From Hyphomicrobiales bacterium (lineage in GTDB: Bacteria > Pseudomonadota > Alphaproteobacteria > Rhizobiales > Rhizobiaceae): DNA of 64,000 nucleotides. This document shows, one piece after another, positions 36,957-45,925 of the stretch. The first letter of the stretch is position 1; the number at the start of each line of letters is the position of its first letter. The notes under the pieces are model-generated. The model had not been told where the DNA came from. It saw only the letters and a program-made list of their open reading frames with translations, and did no database searches. Location of the stretch: assembly GCA_900470155.1 (NCBI GenBank), contig UBZT01000013.1:1-64000 (forward strand), in the 5' to 3' direction. The position numbers and the translations under genes are program-made.

Positions 36957-38138
36957 TTACACCAGTCCCCGTACGTTTTGGACCAATGCGCGTTTCTCCG
37001 ACAACTGACTGGCCGCAAGCGCATATCCGCCGCTTGCGCCGTCAATGAAGTGCATATGGTCACGCGCCAGTGCCGTTGCAACAAAACAGGTGAGCAACGC
37101 CTTGTCCTGGCGATGCAGGCCATATTCGCAGATGCCGTCACGCTCTGCGGTCTCCAATCGTTCGATGAGCCTGTCCCGATGGGCGACATCGACATCGACG
37201 GTCATCATGAGGCCGTCGTCGAATTTGCGAAAGTCCGAGTTTGCCGCAACATCCGCCTTATAGAGTCGCGCATCAAACCGGCCCATGGGCAGGTTCAGCT
37301 TGTGCAGCAGGACCGTCAGGGCAATCTGGAGCATGATGGCGAGCTTTTGGCGGATGCGCCTCGACGGCGGCGCCGTCGCCCGCGCCTCAACGCCGATGCC
37401 TTCAGCGGAGAAGGCGAGTTCGGGTCCCGAAGCGGGTATGGGATGTGCTTCGCGGCTCTGTTCTGCGGTGACGGCTATGATGTCGCCGACTAGCTTGCGG
37501 AACGCATCCATCGTGTCTTCCGACCTCGGCTTGGCGATGATCGACACGATCTCGCCGTTGTGTGCCTTGATCGGGTCCCATCGGCATGACAGACCGGTCA
37601 GATCCGGCCGGGCTTCGGCATCGGCGACCTGGACCCTGTATTTGCCGGCCTTCATCTGCTGCTCGGCCCAACTGGCTCCACCGCCGGTAAACATGGCATA
37701 GGCGATGTTGGGGCTCGCCGAAAATCGGGCGACGCGGACATCCAGACCTTCTGATCGGATGTCGGAAACCGGGACGAGCGCGACCCGCATGTCCAGTTGG
37801 AGATCGGAGGCAACCCAGTTGCGCAGGCTTGCAAGCGCACGGGCGGCCGTATCGACTCCGCCGGCGGGAATGGCAACCATGGCCCCGTCGCCGCCAAAGA
37901 TGAACGGCAACTCGTGTTCGCCAAGCGCATTCAGAACTGCGGAAATGACGCTGGCACCCGCCATGTTGACCGCCTTGTAGCGGCCATCGATGATCGCGTT
38001 CGTCGATCCGACGATGTCGGCAATTGCGAGGAACCAGTCATCAGGCAACGGCTTGTAGTTCTTCCGGTCCACCACGCCTTCAAAGCGGGTAAACTGTGGC
38101 ACGGATTGGTAAAACCTGTCGTCTGGACCTACGTTCAT
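36957..38138 (-). CDS. DUF3095 cyclase-like protein
   Basis: A 393-residue soluble protein of the DUF3095 family. Its N-terminal half resembles a class III cyclase domain: IADIVGST (D41) and FGGDGAMV (D84) match the two metal-aspartate strands. The C-terminal half, with LPMGRFDARLYKADV, is family-specific. No N/R transition-state pair is obvious, so it may be inactive or may regulate the neighbouring cyclases. It lies between two real cyclases, 62 and 50 bases from each. DUF3095 proteins often occur next to cyclases in alphaproteobacteria and cyanobacteria; function unproven. Confidence 0.88.
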   Translation of the reverse strand: MNVGPDDRFYQSVPQFTRFEGVVDRKNYKPLPDDWFLAIADIVGSTNAIIDGRYKAVNMAGASVISAVLNALGEHELPFIFGGDGAMVAIPAGGVDTAARALASLRNWVASDLQLDMRVALVPVSDIRSEGLDVRVARFSASPNIAYAMFTGGGASWAEQQMKAGKYRVQVADAEARPDLTGLSCRWDPIKAHNGEIVSIIAKPRSEDTMDAFRKLVGDIIAVTAEQSREAHPIPASGPELAFSAEGIGVEARATAPPSRRIRQKLAIMLQIALTVLLHKLNLPMGRFDARLYKADVAANSDFRKFDDGLMMTVDVDVAHRDRLIERLETAERDGICEYGLHRQDKALLTCFVATALARDHMHFIDGASGGYALAASQLSEKRALVQNVRGLV

Positions 38139-38200
38139 CGCGTGACCTTAACATATTGTCAGCCGGGTCGCATAACCGGTTTTTTCGGGAAGGTAGCGGT

Positions 38201-39883
38201 CTATGCGGAGGCCGCGGTCGCCTGCGCAACGGGGATGAACACATTCAGTGGAAGCTCCCGCCCGCGCAATGTCACCTCATGCGTTTCCATGCCTGCCAGA
38301 TCCGTACCTGACAGCCGTGCGACAGGCTCGGATATGACCAGCGGCACATTGAACTGTTTTGCCACCGATTCCAGCCGGCTTGCGACATTTACGGTGTCGC
38401 CGATCGCGGTCATATTCTTCGTACGGCCGTAGCCCAGCGTGCCAACCACGGCGTGGCCGGTATGGATGCCGATGGCGATCTGCAACTGGGTGGAAAAGTC
38501 CTTGGCCAATTCGATGTTGAGTTCTTCAATGCCTGCGATGATCAGACGAGCCGCTGCCAATGCCTGGCGACAGCCTTCCTCGGGCGCCGCATTGATGCCG
38601 AACAGGGCCATTGCGCCATCACCGATGAACTTGTCCAAGTGTCCGCCGGTCTGTTCGACGGCATTGCCGACCACGGCGAAATAGCGGTTGAGGAGGAAGA
38701 CGATATCGAAGGGCAGGCGGCTTTCGGTCAGCGTCGTGAAATTGCGAAGATCACAGAAAAGCACCGCGATATCGCGTTCCCTGCCGGGACTGACTTCCTG
38801 GCTGTTTGCCGGGACGATCGTATCGGGCATGGCGACCAGGAGCGGCGCGACCGTCAGGTTGCCGGTCGGGCGCAGCTGGCAAGCGAGGCGCACGCCGGGT
38901 TCCGGCTTGATACGAATGAGGGTTCTTTGCTCCAGCGTGCCGATTGCGGGCAGCGTGCCTTCGGCGGTGACGACCTGCACGCGGCAGGTCGAGCACTGGC
39001 CCTTGCCGCCACAGGCCGCGTAATGCGGCACACCGCCCAGGCGGCTGGCCTCTAGGATGGAAAAACCGCGCGGGACATGGACAACCTGGCCATCGGGGTA
39101 GCGCACCGCGATCTGATGGACACGTTCGCGCAGCTTCCGCAACAGGCGAAACAGAAGGAGCGCCACGAGCAAAAAGGCAAACGTGCCATAGGCCCATTTT
39201 CGCACGGAGGCCAGTTGCGCCATAGCCGAGGCGGAGGGTGCCGTGGGGTCATAGTAGCCACCGGGATAGCCGCGCCCTATGCCCAAGGGGGACTGGATCG
39301 TGCGGCCCATTTCTGAAAAGCCGAGCAGCGCCAGGACGGGAAGCATGATGGCAAGAACGAGCAGCCATGCTGATGCTCCAGCATACCAAGTGCGGTATCG
39401 CAGCCAGAAATGCAGGCCGATGCAGCCGTGCAGCCATGCGACGACAAGCACCACGGATTGTTGCACGCCATTCACCGGCGAACTGATCCAGAGCTGCGTG
39501 ACCACGGCGGCATAGGTGTCGCGATAGTCGAACAGTTCGTTGGCGACGCGCGTTCCGATGATGTGCGGGATCAGCATGAGCGGGATCAGCAGGCCGAGCA
39601 GGATCTGCGCCGCCTCGGATTTCGGCATGACAAAGTTGCGGCGGACATAGATTGACCGCAGCACGAGCAGGATATGGACGAGGAACGAACCATAGAGAAG
39701 CACGGTGGCGATCGGGTTGCGCCACAGCGTCAGGAATGGGCGGCGGAAATGATCGGCGGTTTCTACCGAGATCAGGCCCAGCGCATGGTTGAGCATATGC
39801 ATCGCAACGAAAATGAAGATCACCAGGCCGGATGCCAGCCGCATATCGCGAAGCAGCCGTTCGGAGACTATGCCTTTTTTCAC
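38201..39883 (-). CDS. Membrane adenylate cyclase with 2Fe-2S ferredoxin domain
   Basis: A 560-residue three-part protein. Residues 15-250 hold five or six membrane helices with several membrane histidines (H29, H33, H70, H106, H152, H158), reminiscent of b-type cytochrome anchors such as succinate dehydrogenase subunit C. Residues 255-350 are an adrenodoxin-like 2Fe-2S domain: C291-x5-C297-x2-C300 and C335. Residues 370-540 are a class III cyclase domain with D378, D422 and the N499/R503 pair, all intact. It should make a cyclic nucleotide in response to redox state, membrane quinone or heme. The start at 39883 is the first ATG in frame with a family-like beginning. Confidence 0.92.
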   Translation of the reverse strand: MKKGIVSERLLRDMRLASGLVIFIFVAMHMLNHALGLISVETADHFRRPFLTLWRNPIATVLLYGSFLVHILLVLRSIYVRRNFVMPKSEAAQILLGLLIPLMLIPHIIGTRVANELFDYRDTYAAVVTQLWISSPVNGVQQSVVLVVAWLHGCIGLHFWLRYRTWYAGASAWLLVLAIMLPVLALLGFSEMGRTIQSPLGIGRGYPGGYYDPTAPSASAMAQLASVRKWAYGTFAFLLVALLLFRLLRKLRERVHQIAVRYPDGQVVHVPRGFSILEASRLGGVPHYAACGGKGQCSTCRVQVVTAEGTLPAIGTLEQRTLIRIKPEPGVRLACQLRPTGNLTVAPLLVAMPDTIVPANSQEVSPGRERDIAVLFCDLRNFTTLTESRLPFDIVFLLNRYFAVVGNAVEQTGGHLDKFIGDGAMALFGINAAPEEGCRQALAAARLIIAGIEELNIELAKDFSTQLQIAIGIHTGHAVVGTLGYGRTKNMTAIGDTVNVASRLESVAKQFNVPLVISEPVARLSGTDLAGMETHEVTLRGRELPLNVFIPVAQATAASA

Positions 39884-40060
39884 GCTGCCGCCCTAGGTTT
39901 CTGTTTCCGTGAGCCTTTTTGACCGAAGGCGCGGTGAATATGATGAATACGCCCGTCGACCGGTTGCCGACGAGCGGTTGAAAATGCGCCGAATTTCAAA
40001 TGCCGTTGTTCCTGCTGATGTGAATCGGACCGTCCGGTCAAATCACTTGAACGTGGCAAT

Positions 40061-40891
40061 TCAGAGTTCAAGCACCATTCCGTCGCGCGCAGCGACTGTT
40101 TCGGCAAAGCGATCCTGCGCCATTTGCTCCAGTCGGTCGAGTTCGTCGTCGGTTCGTGATGGGGAATGATGGAAGAGGACCAGTTTTCGGGTGGAAGCCT
40201 GCTTGGCGAGCTTCACGCCCTGTTCCCAGGTCGAATGACCAAAGCCCTTGTATTTCAACATCTCGTCTTCGGTATACGCTGCGTCATAGACGGCGATATC
40301 GGCTTGGCGCATCAGCTCCAGCGCGGTTGGGTCAAGGATGCCGGGTTGATGTTCGATGTCGTAGACCAGCGCCAGCGATTTGCCCTCCCACTCGATCCGG
40401 TAGCCGATCGCGCCGCCGGGGTGGTCGAGCAGGAATGTGCGGATCGTGATCCCCTCGATCGGCGTGAGGACATCGCCGGCATGAAAATCGTGAAAGATCA
40501 GGTTTGCCTTGCAGATATTCGTGTCGATCGGTGTCCAGGGTGGACTGATGAAGCGGCTGACCATCTCACGCGTTGTCATCTGCCCCGCGAGATGTCCCGA
40601 CCAGATGTTGACGCTTGCAGCAGGATTGTAGATCGGTTTGAAGAAGGGCAGGCCGATGATGTGGTCATAATGACAGTGGCTGAAGAACAGATGGGACTGC
40701 TTCAGGCCTTGCTCCAGCATTTCCATGCCGACTTCGCGGATGCCGGAACCGGCGTCAAACAACAGCCGATGCTCGCCGCAACGGACTTCGATGCAGGGCG
40801 TGTTGCCACCATAGCGCTGGAATTGAGGGCCGGAGACGGGAATGCTGCCCCTCGAACCCCAAAATTTGATCGAAAACACGTTCTCTTTCAT
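40061..40891 (-). CDS. Metallo-beta-lactamase-fold hydrolase, possible cNMP phosphodiesterase
   Basis: A 276-residue metallo-beta-lactamase-fold protein. The N-terminus FWGSRGSIPVSGP and the GGNTPC stretch match a group found beside bacterial signalling genes. Metal ligands are complete: SHCHYDHIIG (about residue 71), the FLLDHPGGA histidine, and further aspartate and histidine in VYDIEH and GHST. Class II cyclic-nucleotide phosphodiesterases and RNase Z-like enzymes share this layout. Its place directly upstream of the redox cyclase gene suggests turnover of the cyclic nucleotide, but that is inference. Confidence 0.88.
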   Translation of the reverse strand: MKENVFSIKFWGSRGSIPVSGPQFQRYGGNTPCIEVRCGEHRLLFDAGSGIREVGMEMLEQGLKQSHLFFSHCHYDHIIGLPFFKPIYNPAASVNIWSGHLAGQMTTREMVSRFISPPWTPIDTNICKANLIFHDFHAGDVLTPIEGITIRTFLLDHPGGAIGYRIEWEGKSLALVYDIEHQPGILDPTALELMRQADIAVYDAAYTEDEMLKYKGFGHSTWEQGVKLAKQASTRKLVLFHHSPSRTDDELDRLEQMAQDRFAETVAARDGMVLEL

Positions 40892-41033
40892 TCATTCATA
40901 CAATTGTGCCGGGTGTGCTGGGCGCATCGCACAAAACACTGTCTGTAGCCAATCGCCTTTTTCACCTGATTGCAAGTGGCCATTCATCTGTGGGGTTAAT
41001 GTGCCAAGAGGCATTGGTCGAAAGTTCCAGCCG

Positions 41034-42776
41034 TCACGACTTGGGCGGAATGCGTACCGCACGTTCGATCGAGCGACCAAGAACGCCGAGGAACAGGGTG
41101 AGGAAGGTCTGCACGCTGTTTTGCTCCGCGAGGCTCGCATCGCCGAATTCATGCGCCAGAATGCGGTAGATCCGCAGTCTGTCGGCCGGAATCCAGGGGA
41201 GGGCGTCGGTACTGCCCTGGCGCAGGCGGTACCAGTCGACCACGAGCTGCAGAAATGAGGACGTGCCGAGGCTTGCCCGGTCAAGGCCACGCGCTTTCGC
41301 CATGTCGTCAAGGATCCCAGACAGTGTTTGGTCCCCTTTGCATGCAAGCAACGCTTGGCGCGCATGGCCGTGTTCGCAGGGTTTGCCGATCAAAAGGAGG
41401 CAAAGATCCGCAAGCGAAGCATGGTGGGCAAGCTCGCATAGTTCCTCGGGCCAGTCTCTGGGCAAATAGCGGCTGACAACGAGGGCGTGCATGTGCCGAT
41501 GGAGGAATTCGCCATAGTCCCGCGCTTGCAGCGCCTGCTCGGGTGTCGAGGGGTTCTGGCCGGTTTCTGCCCGGTAGAGATCAAGAAGATCGGGATCCAG
41601 GGGAATTGATGCCAGCGATACGGTCTCGATCTCGGTCGTTTCAGTGCCCGCGCGAACGATGTTGAAGCCGGCTGGGAATGCGACGAGGGATGGAACGGCG
41701 ATATTGGTCAAGGTCTCGCCGCCGGTTGTCCAGCTTGAACGGGCCGCAACATGCAGATGGCCGCTGAAATGCACTCTCAGGCCGGCCCGGACCAGCGCAT
41801 CGGCAACAGCTGGCTCCGGCGTTCTCCGGACGATCCCGGTCGTTCCGAACAGGGCCCGTTCACTGCCGGTGGCATCCTCAAACGGATCGATCGCCGGATA
41901 GTGGGAGAATGCCAGGAGGCGCTTTCCCAAGCTGTGGGCGCGGGCGCAGACATCCACGATCCACTCGAGAAGGTAGGGTTTGACGCGCAGCAGAGCATTC
42001 CAGCCGGCATTAGAACTGTCGAGGAAGGCTTTCTTGCGGGAGATGTCGCGGTTGCCGTTGCGGGGCTCGAAGACATTGGCGTCGATCATCAACAGCCAGA
42101 GACCGTCCTCCGGCTCGACCAGATAGGACGCATCGATCAGCCGGCGCACTGTCAGGCCGTCGGCGGAGTGAAGGTCGTGCTGGCGCAGGTGCATGTCATC
42201 CGAGCGACCGAAGGGGGTCTCCCAGTGCAGGTAGGCGGGGTTTCGGTTCAGTCCGAATTCCGCCATCGGCAACAGGCCGTCCGGCATGCCGCCGCAGTAC
42301 ATTTTCGGCGTAACGATCGGTTGACCGGGGTCGGAGGCCGCAACTTCGGCATCGCTGGTCACCAGTGTCGTGGTGCCGGACGCGTTGAGAAACCGAGTGC
42401 TTTGGTGTTTGCCGAAGGGGCCGAAGACATCGTGGTTTCCGGGGATCGCGTAGAAAGACAACCGGTGCCGGTCGCGCCAGTGGCGGAGCAGACGCACCAG
42501 GCTTCCGGTCGTCGCCAGCTGTCCATCATCGGTGTAATCGCCGAGGAGGATCACGTGTCGAATGCCGCGGATGCAAACTTGCTCCAGGGCGGCGGGAAGG
42601 GCGGCGTAGCTTTCGTTGAAGACGCGGGTCGATCGGGCGGTATCGCCCCAGCTGCGGACCGTCAGTCGACGGTTGCCGATGCGGACCCCTTCGAAATCGT
42701 AATCACCCTCAATGTCGTGAAAATGCGCATCGGCGATGACGGCGATCGCTGGCAATTCTGGGCCGGGCCCGCGCAC
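41034..42776 (-). CDS. Calcineurin-like metallophosphoesterase
   Basis: A 580-residue protein. Residues 10-370 contain a calcineurin-type phosphoesterase domain with all motifs: IADAHFHD, LLGDYTDDG (about residue 98), IPGNHDVFG (about residue 137), AFSHYPAID and HFSGHLHVAA. About 200 further C-terminal residues have no feature I recognise. CpdA-like cAMP phosphodiesterases belong to this fold but are much shorter, so the extension is unusual. It lies six bases after the methyltransferase gene and 142 before the metallo-beta-lactamase-fold gene, in the same direction. A role in removing cyclic nucleotide is possible. Confidence 0.88.
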   Translation of the reverse strand: MRGPGPELPAIAVIADAHFHDIEGDYDFEGVRIGNRRLTVRSWGDTARSTRVFNESYAALPAALEQVCIRGIRHVILLGDYTDDGQLATTGSLVRLLRHWRDRHRLSFYAIPGNHDVFGPFGKHQSTRFLNASGTTTLVTSDAEVAASDPGQPIVTPKMYCGGMPDGLLPMAEFGLNRNPAYLHWETPFGRSDDMHLRQHDLHSADGLTVRRLIDASYLVEPEDGLWLLMIDANVFEPRNGNRDISRKKAFLDSSNAGWNALLRVKPYLLEWIVDVCARAHSLGKRLLAFSHYPAIDPFEDATGSERALFGTTGIVRRTPEPAVADALVRAGLRVHFSGHLHVAARSSWTTGGETLTNIAVPSLVAFPAGFNIVRAGTETTEIETVSLASIPLDPDLLDLYRAETGQNPSTPEQALQARDYGEFLHRHMHALVVSRYLPRDWPEELCELAHHASLADLCLLLIGKPCEHGHARQALLACKGDQTLSGILDDMAKARGLDRASLGTSSFLQLVVDWYRLRQGSTDALPWIPADRLRIYRILAHEFGDASLAEQNSVQTFLTLFLGVLGRSIERAVRIPPKS

Positions 42777-42782
42777 GACCGT

Positions 42783-43268
42783 TCAGGCCCTTCGACGATA
42801 GAGGAAATAGCGGTCGGGATCGACCGTCGATGGAATTGGCAAAGGTGCGAGAGAGGGATGCTCCAGGGGAAGACCACTAATCGCCACGCCATCCGGCGCA
42901 AGGGCTGCGCTGACGATGTCGGGCAGCCAGGTCAGCGTGATGGCATCCTTGTCCGGATAGCCGGTGCCGATATCGGCATGAACGAGGGCTGCCCCCTGTC
43001 CCGCAAAGGCTCTTGCGGTTTCGCCGATTTCACCGATCACCAGGTTTTCCGGTTCCGGCGTGGAGGATGCATGTGCGCCCAGCGCGCGATCGAAGGCGAC
43101 GATGCGGCGTCCGGGAAAGCGGTCGCGCAGATGGTCGAAGGTCCGGCCGTTGCCGAGGCCGATTTCAAGAATGGCACCTGTCGGCAAGAGGGGCACGTTG
43201 TCGCGGACATGATCGATAATGTCGCGTTGTGCCGACATACGGCGAATGAAACTGTCCAAACGGCTCAT
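42783..43268 (-). CDS. Class I SAM-dependent methyltransferase
   Basis: A 161-residue protein with a compact Rossmann methyltransferase fold. ILEIGLGNGRTFDHL (about residues 33-47) is the SAM-binding motif I, and IVAFDRALG is the acidic motif II. It is short for the class, and the C-terminus (DRYFLYRRR) ends soon after the last strand. The target is unknown. It lies 36 bases after the nucleotide-sugar dehydrogenase gene and just before the phosphoesterase gene, so it may modify a sugar or lipid made by this region. Confidence 0.85.
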   Translation of the reverse strand: MSRLDSFIRRMSAQRDIIDHVRDNVPLLPTGAILEIGLGNGRTFDHLRDRFPGRRIVAFDRALGAHASSTPEPENLVIGEIGETARAFAGQGAALVHADIGTGYPDKDAITLTWLPDIVSAALAPDGVAISGLPLEHPSLAPLPIPSTVDPDRYFLYRRRA

Positions 43269-43304
43269 GAAATTGGTCCATCATTGTCGGCGCCGAGCGG
43301 CACC

Positions 43305-44648
43305 TTATGCCTTGACGATATTGTCGCCACCGATCTGCCGCCGCGAAAAGACGTTTCGCGTGTCGATGATCAACGGGCTCCATTTAGCGAGGGCGGCGTA
43401 GTCGACATTATCGTGATCGGTTGCGATCAGCACCGCGTCGAAGCCCTTTATCACCTCTTCGCTCCATGCCACGGATGTCCGGCCCTTGAGCATGCTGTAT
43501 TCGCGCGTTGAAGGAATTTCGGCGACATACGGATCGTAATAACAGGCGGTGCCGCTGCGTTCTTCGATCAGCTTCATCAGCTTCAGGGACGGACTTTCGC
43601 GGATGTCGGGTACATTTTTCTTGTAGGCCAGGCCGATCACCAGAACTTTCGATCGGCTGAGCGCCTTGCCGAGGCGGATATCCAAGGCTTCAGCCAGCTT
43701 TTCAACGATATGGCGCGGCATTGCGGAATTGATTTCGCCGGCAAGCTCAATGAAGCGGGTCGGCAGTTCATATTTCCGCGAGATCCATGTCAGGTAGAAG
43801 GGATCGATCGGGATGCAGTGGCCGCCAAGGCCCGGACCCGGATAGAAGGGCATGTAGCCAAACGGCTTGGTGCTGGCCGCGTCAACGACTTCCCAGATGT
43901 CGATGCCCATGGCGTCGTAGATGATCTTGAGCTCGTTGACCAAGGCGATGTTGACGGCGCGAAAGACGTTTTCCGTCAGTTTCACGGCTTCAGCGGTGGC
44001 AGTCGATGATACGGGCACGACGGTCTTGACCACCGCGCCGTAGAAGCTTTTTACGAGCGATGTGGCGTGCTCGCCATCGCCGGCGACGACTTTCGGAATG
44101 GTCGATGTCTGGAACTGCCGATTGCCCGGATCTTCCCGCTCGGGCGAAAATCCGAGGAAGAAGTCGTTACCGGACTTCAGACCCGTGGCTTCAAGCGTCT
44201 GTCTCACCAGGCCATCCGTCGTGCCGGGATAGGTGGTCGATTCCAGCACGATCAACTGGCCGGGCCGCAAGGTGCGGGCGATTTCCTCGCATGTCTTTCG
44301 GACATAGGACATGTCCGGGTCGCGATGATGCGTCAGGGGCGTTGGGACACAGATGGCAATGACATCGCAGCCGCCGAGCTGGGAAAAATCCGAGGTAGCC
44401 GAAAAACGTCCCGCCTTGCGCTCCTCGCCGAGGATGTCGTCGGGCACCGCTTCGATGTAGCTGCGACCTGCCTCGATCGAGACGATCTTGGTCGGATCGA
44501 TATCGAAGCCGGTCACCGGAAAGCCGGCGCGCGAGGTGGTGATCGCGAGCGGCAACCCGACATAACCGAGCCCGATGACGCCGACACGGGCGCTACGCGA
44601 CTGGATGTGCTGGAGCAACAACTCGTGAGAATGCAAAGGTGTTGGCAT
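43305..44648 (-). CDS. UDP-sugar 6-dehydrogenase (WbpA/TviB-like)
   Basis: A 447-residue nucleotide-sugar dehydrogenase. The NAD-binding motif VGLGYVGLPLA-like stretch (GLGYVGLPLA) lies near residue 26. The catalytic cysteine is in GLGGHCIPIDPFYL (about residue 265), and the C-terminal GLAYKKNVPDIRESPS is typical of the UDP-GlcNAc/UDP-ManNAc group rather than UDP-glucose dehydrogenase. The start at 44648 follows GGAG. It would oxidise the sugar C6 to a uronate, giving an acidic building block for a surface polysaccharide. It is divergent from the glycosyltransferase gene at 44828, with a shared 179-base promoter region. Confidence 0.93.
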   Translation of the reverse strand: MPTPLHSHELLLQHIQSRSARVGVIGLGYVGLPLAITTSRAGFPVTGFDIDPTKIVSIEAGRSYIEAVPDDILGEERKAGRFSATSDFSQLGGCDVIAICVPTPLTHHRDPDMSYVRKTCEEIARTLRPGQLIVLESTTYPGTTDGLVRQTLEATGLKSGNDFFLGFSPEREDPGNRQFQTSTIPKVVAGDGEHATSLVKSFYGAVVKTVVPVSSTATAEAVKLTENVFRAVNIALVNELKIIYDAMGIDIWEVVDAASTKPFGYMPFYPGPGLGGHCIPIDPFYLTWISRKYELPTRFIELAGEINSAMPRHIVEKLAEALDIRLGKALSRSKVLVIGLAYKKNVPDIRESPSLKLMKLIEERSGTACYYDPYVAEIPSTREYSMLKGRTSVAWSEEVIKGFDAVLIATDHDNVDYAALAKWSPLIIDTRNVFSRRQIGGDNIVKA

Positions 44649-44827
44649 CGGTACTCCGTGCACTTATACAAGATCGGCACGTTCAGATGGGAGAGTTTAG
44701 CCGGCATGTCAAGTCTGGTTCAGGGGTGCACGCTCGGCACTGACATGCGCATTCGTGGGACATTTATCCTGCGTTTCCGACGTCAGTTTTTCGTGCCTGC
44801 GTGCGCTGCGGCGGTCTATGCATCGTC

Positions 44828-45925
44828 ATGAAGATCGCCTTTTATTCTCCGCTGAAATCACCAAACCACCCGGTTCCATCGGGAGATCGCCTGATGGCCC
44901 GGCAGTTGATCGCTTGCCTGAAACGACGCGGTCATTGCGTCGAGATCGTCTCGGAACTCAGGGCCTTCATTGCCGATCCAGCGGATGAGCAAGGGCGCGA
45001 CGCACTGCTGGGCGATGCAGACGCGGAGATTGCACGTCTTCGTGTGATTTGGGAGCAGCAAGGCAGACCGGATCTGTGGTTTTGCTACCACCCGTATTAC
45101 AAGTCGCCGGATCTGATCGGTCCGGCCCTGTGCACGCTGTTCTCGCTGCCTTATGTAACCGCGGAAGCCTCCTATTCGCATCGCCGCAATATCGGCGTCT
45201 GGACCGGTCTGCAGGATCGCGTTCTGGAAGGGGTTCGCCACGCCGCAGTGAATATCTGCCTGACTGGTCGCGATCGGGCCGGGCTGCAGGCGTCGGCGCC
45301 TGAGGCGGTGGTTGCCAGCCTGAAACCTTTCATAGATGCGGACGCTACGCTTAAAACGATGCCGCAGCCTGAACCTTTTCGTCTGGCGACCGTGGCGATG
45401 ATGCGTGCCGGCGACAAGCTGGCGAGCTACCGGGCTCTGGCCCAAGCTCTGGCGCTGATCCACGATGTGCCGTGGCGCCTGTCAATAGTCGGGGACGGTC
45501 CGATGCGTGACGACGTGCACGTATTGTTTGCCGGCTTACCAGACGGACGCATCGAATGGCATGGTCGACGGGAGCCTGGCGAGGTGGCTGACATTCTTTC
45601 GCGCAGTGCACTCTATGTCTGGCCGGGATGCGGCGAAGCCTACGGGCTTGCCTATCTGGAGGCGCAATCCGCCGGTGTTCCCGTGGTTGCCTGGGCAACG
45701 GCGGGGGTGCCCGAAGTGGTTGACAGCGGGACGACCGGTATTTTGACAGCGCCGGACGACGTCGACGCCTTTGCGGCTGCGATTTCAGCCTTGCTGAATA
45801 ATGACGAGGAGCGCCGCCGAATGGCTTCAAATGCGCGTCTACGTGTGCTTCGGGACCATTCTCTGGATGCTGCCAGCCGGACGCTCGATGGCATTCTTCA
45901 CAGACACCTGGAGAGCCAGCCGTGA
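44828..45925 (+). CDS. Glycosyltransferase, GT4 family
   Basis: A 365-residue GT-B-fold transferase. MKIAFYSPLKSP is the usual N-terminal strand, and VGDGPMRDD and the C-terminal donor site WPGCGEAYGLAYLEAQSAGVP hold the ExxxxxxxE motif of family 4. The start at 44828 matches the family start; an earlier in-frame codon at 44801 is unlikely. It overlaps the deacetylase-like gene by 4 bases, so the two are a coupled pair, and is one of the few rightward genes in this region. It probably adds a sugar to a lipid-linked or surface glycan. Confidence 0.9.
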   Translation: MKIAFYSPLKSPNHPVPSGDRLMARQLIACLKRRGHCVEIVSELRAFIADPADEQGRDALLGDADAEIARLRVIWEQQGRPDLWFCYHPYYKSPDLIGPALCTLFSLPYVTAEASYSHRRNIGVWTGLQDRVLEGVRHAAVNICLTGRDRAGLQASAPEAVVASLKPFIDADATLKTMPQPEPFRLATVAMMRAGDKLASYRALAQALALIHDVPWRLSIVGDGPMRDDVHVLFAGLPDGRIEWHGRREPGEVADILSRSALYVWPGCGEAYGLAYLEAQSAGVPVVAWATAGVPEVVDSGTTGILTAPDDVDAFAAAISALLNNDEERRRMASNARLRVLRDHSLDAASRTLDGILHRHLESQP

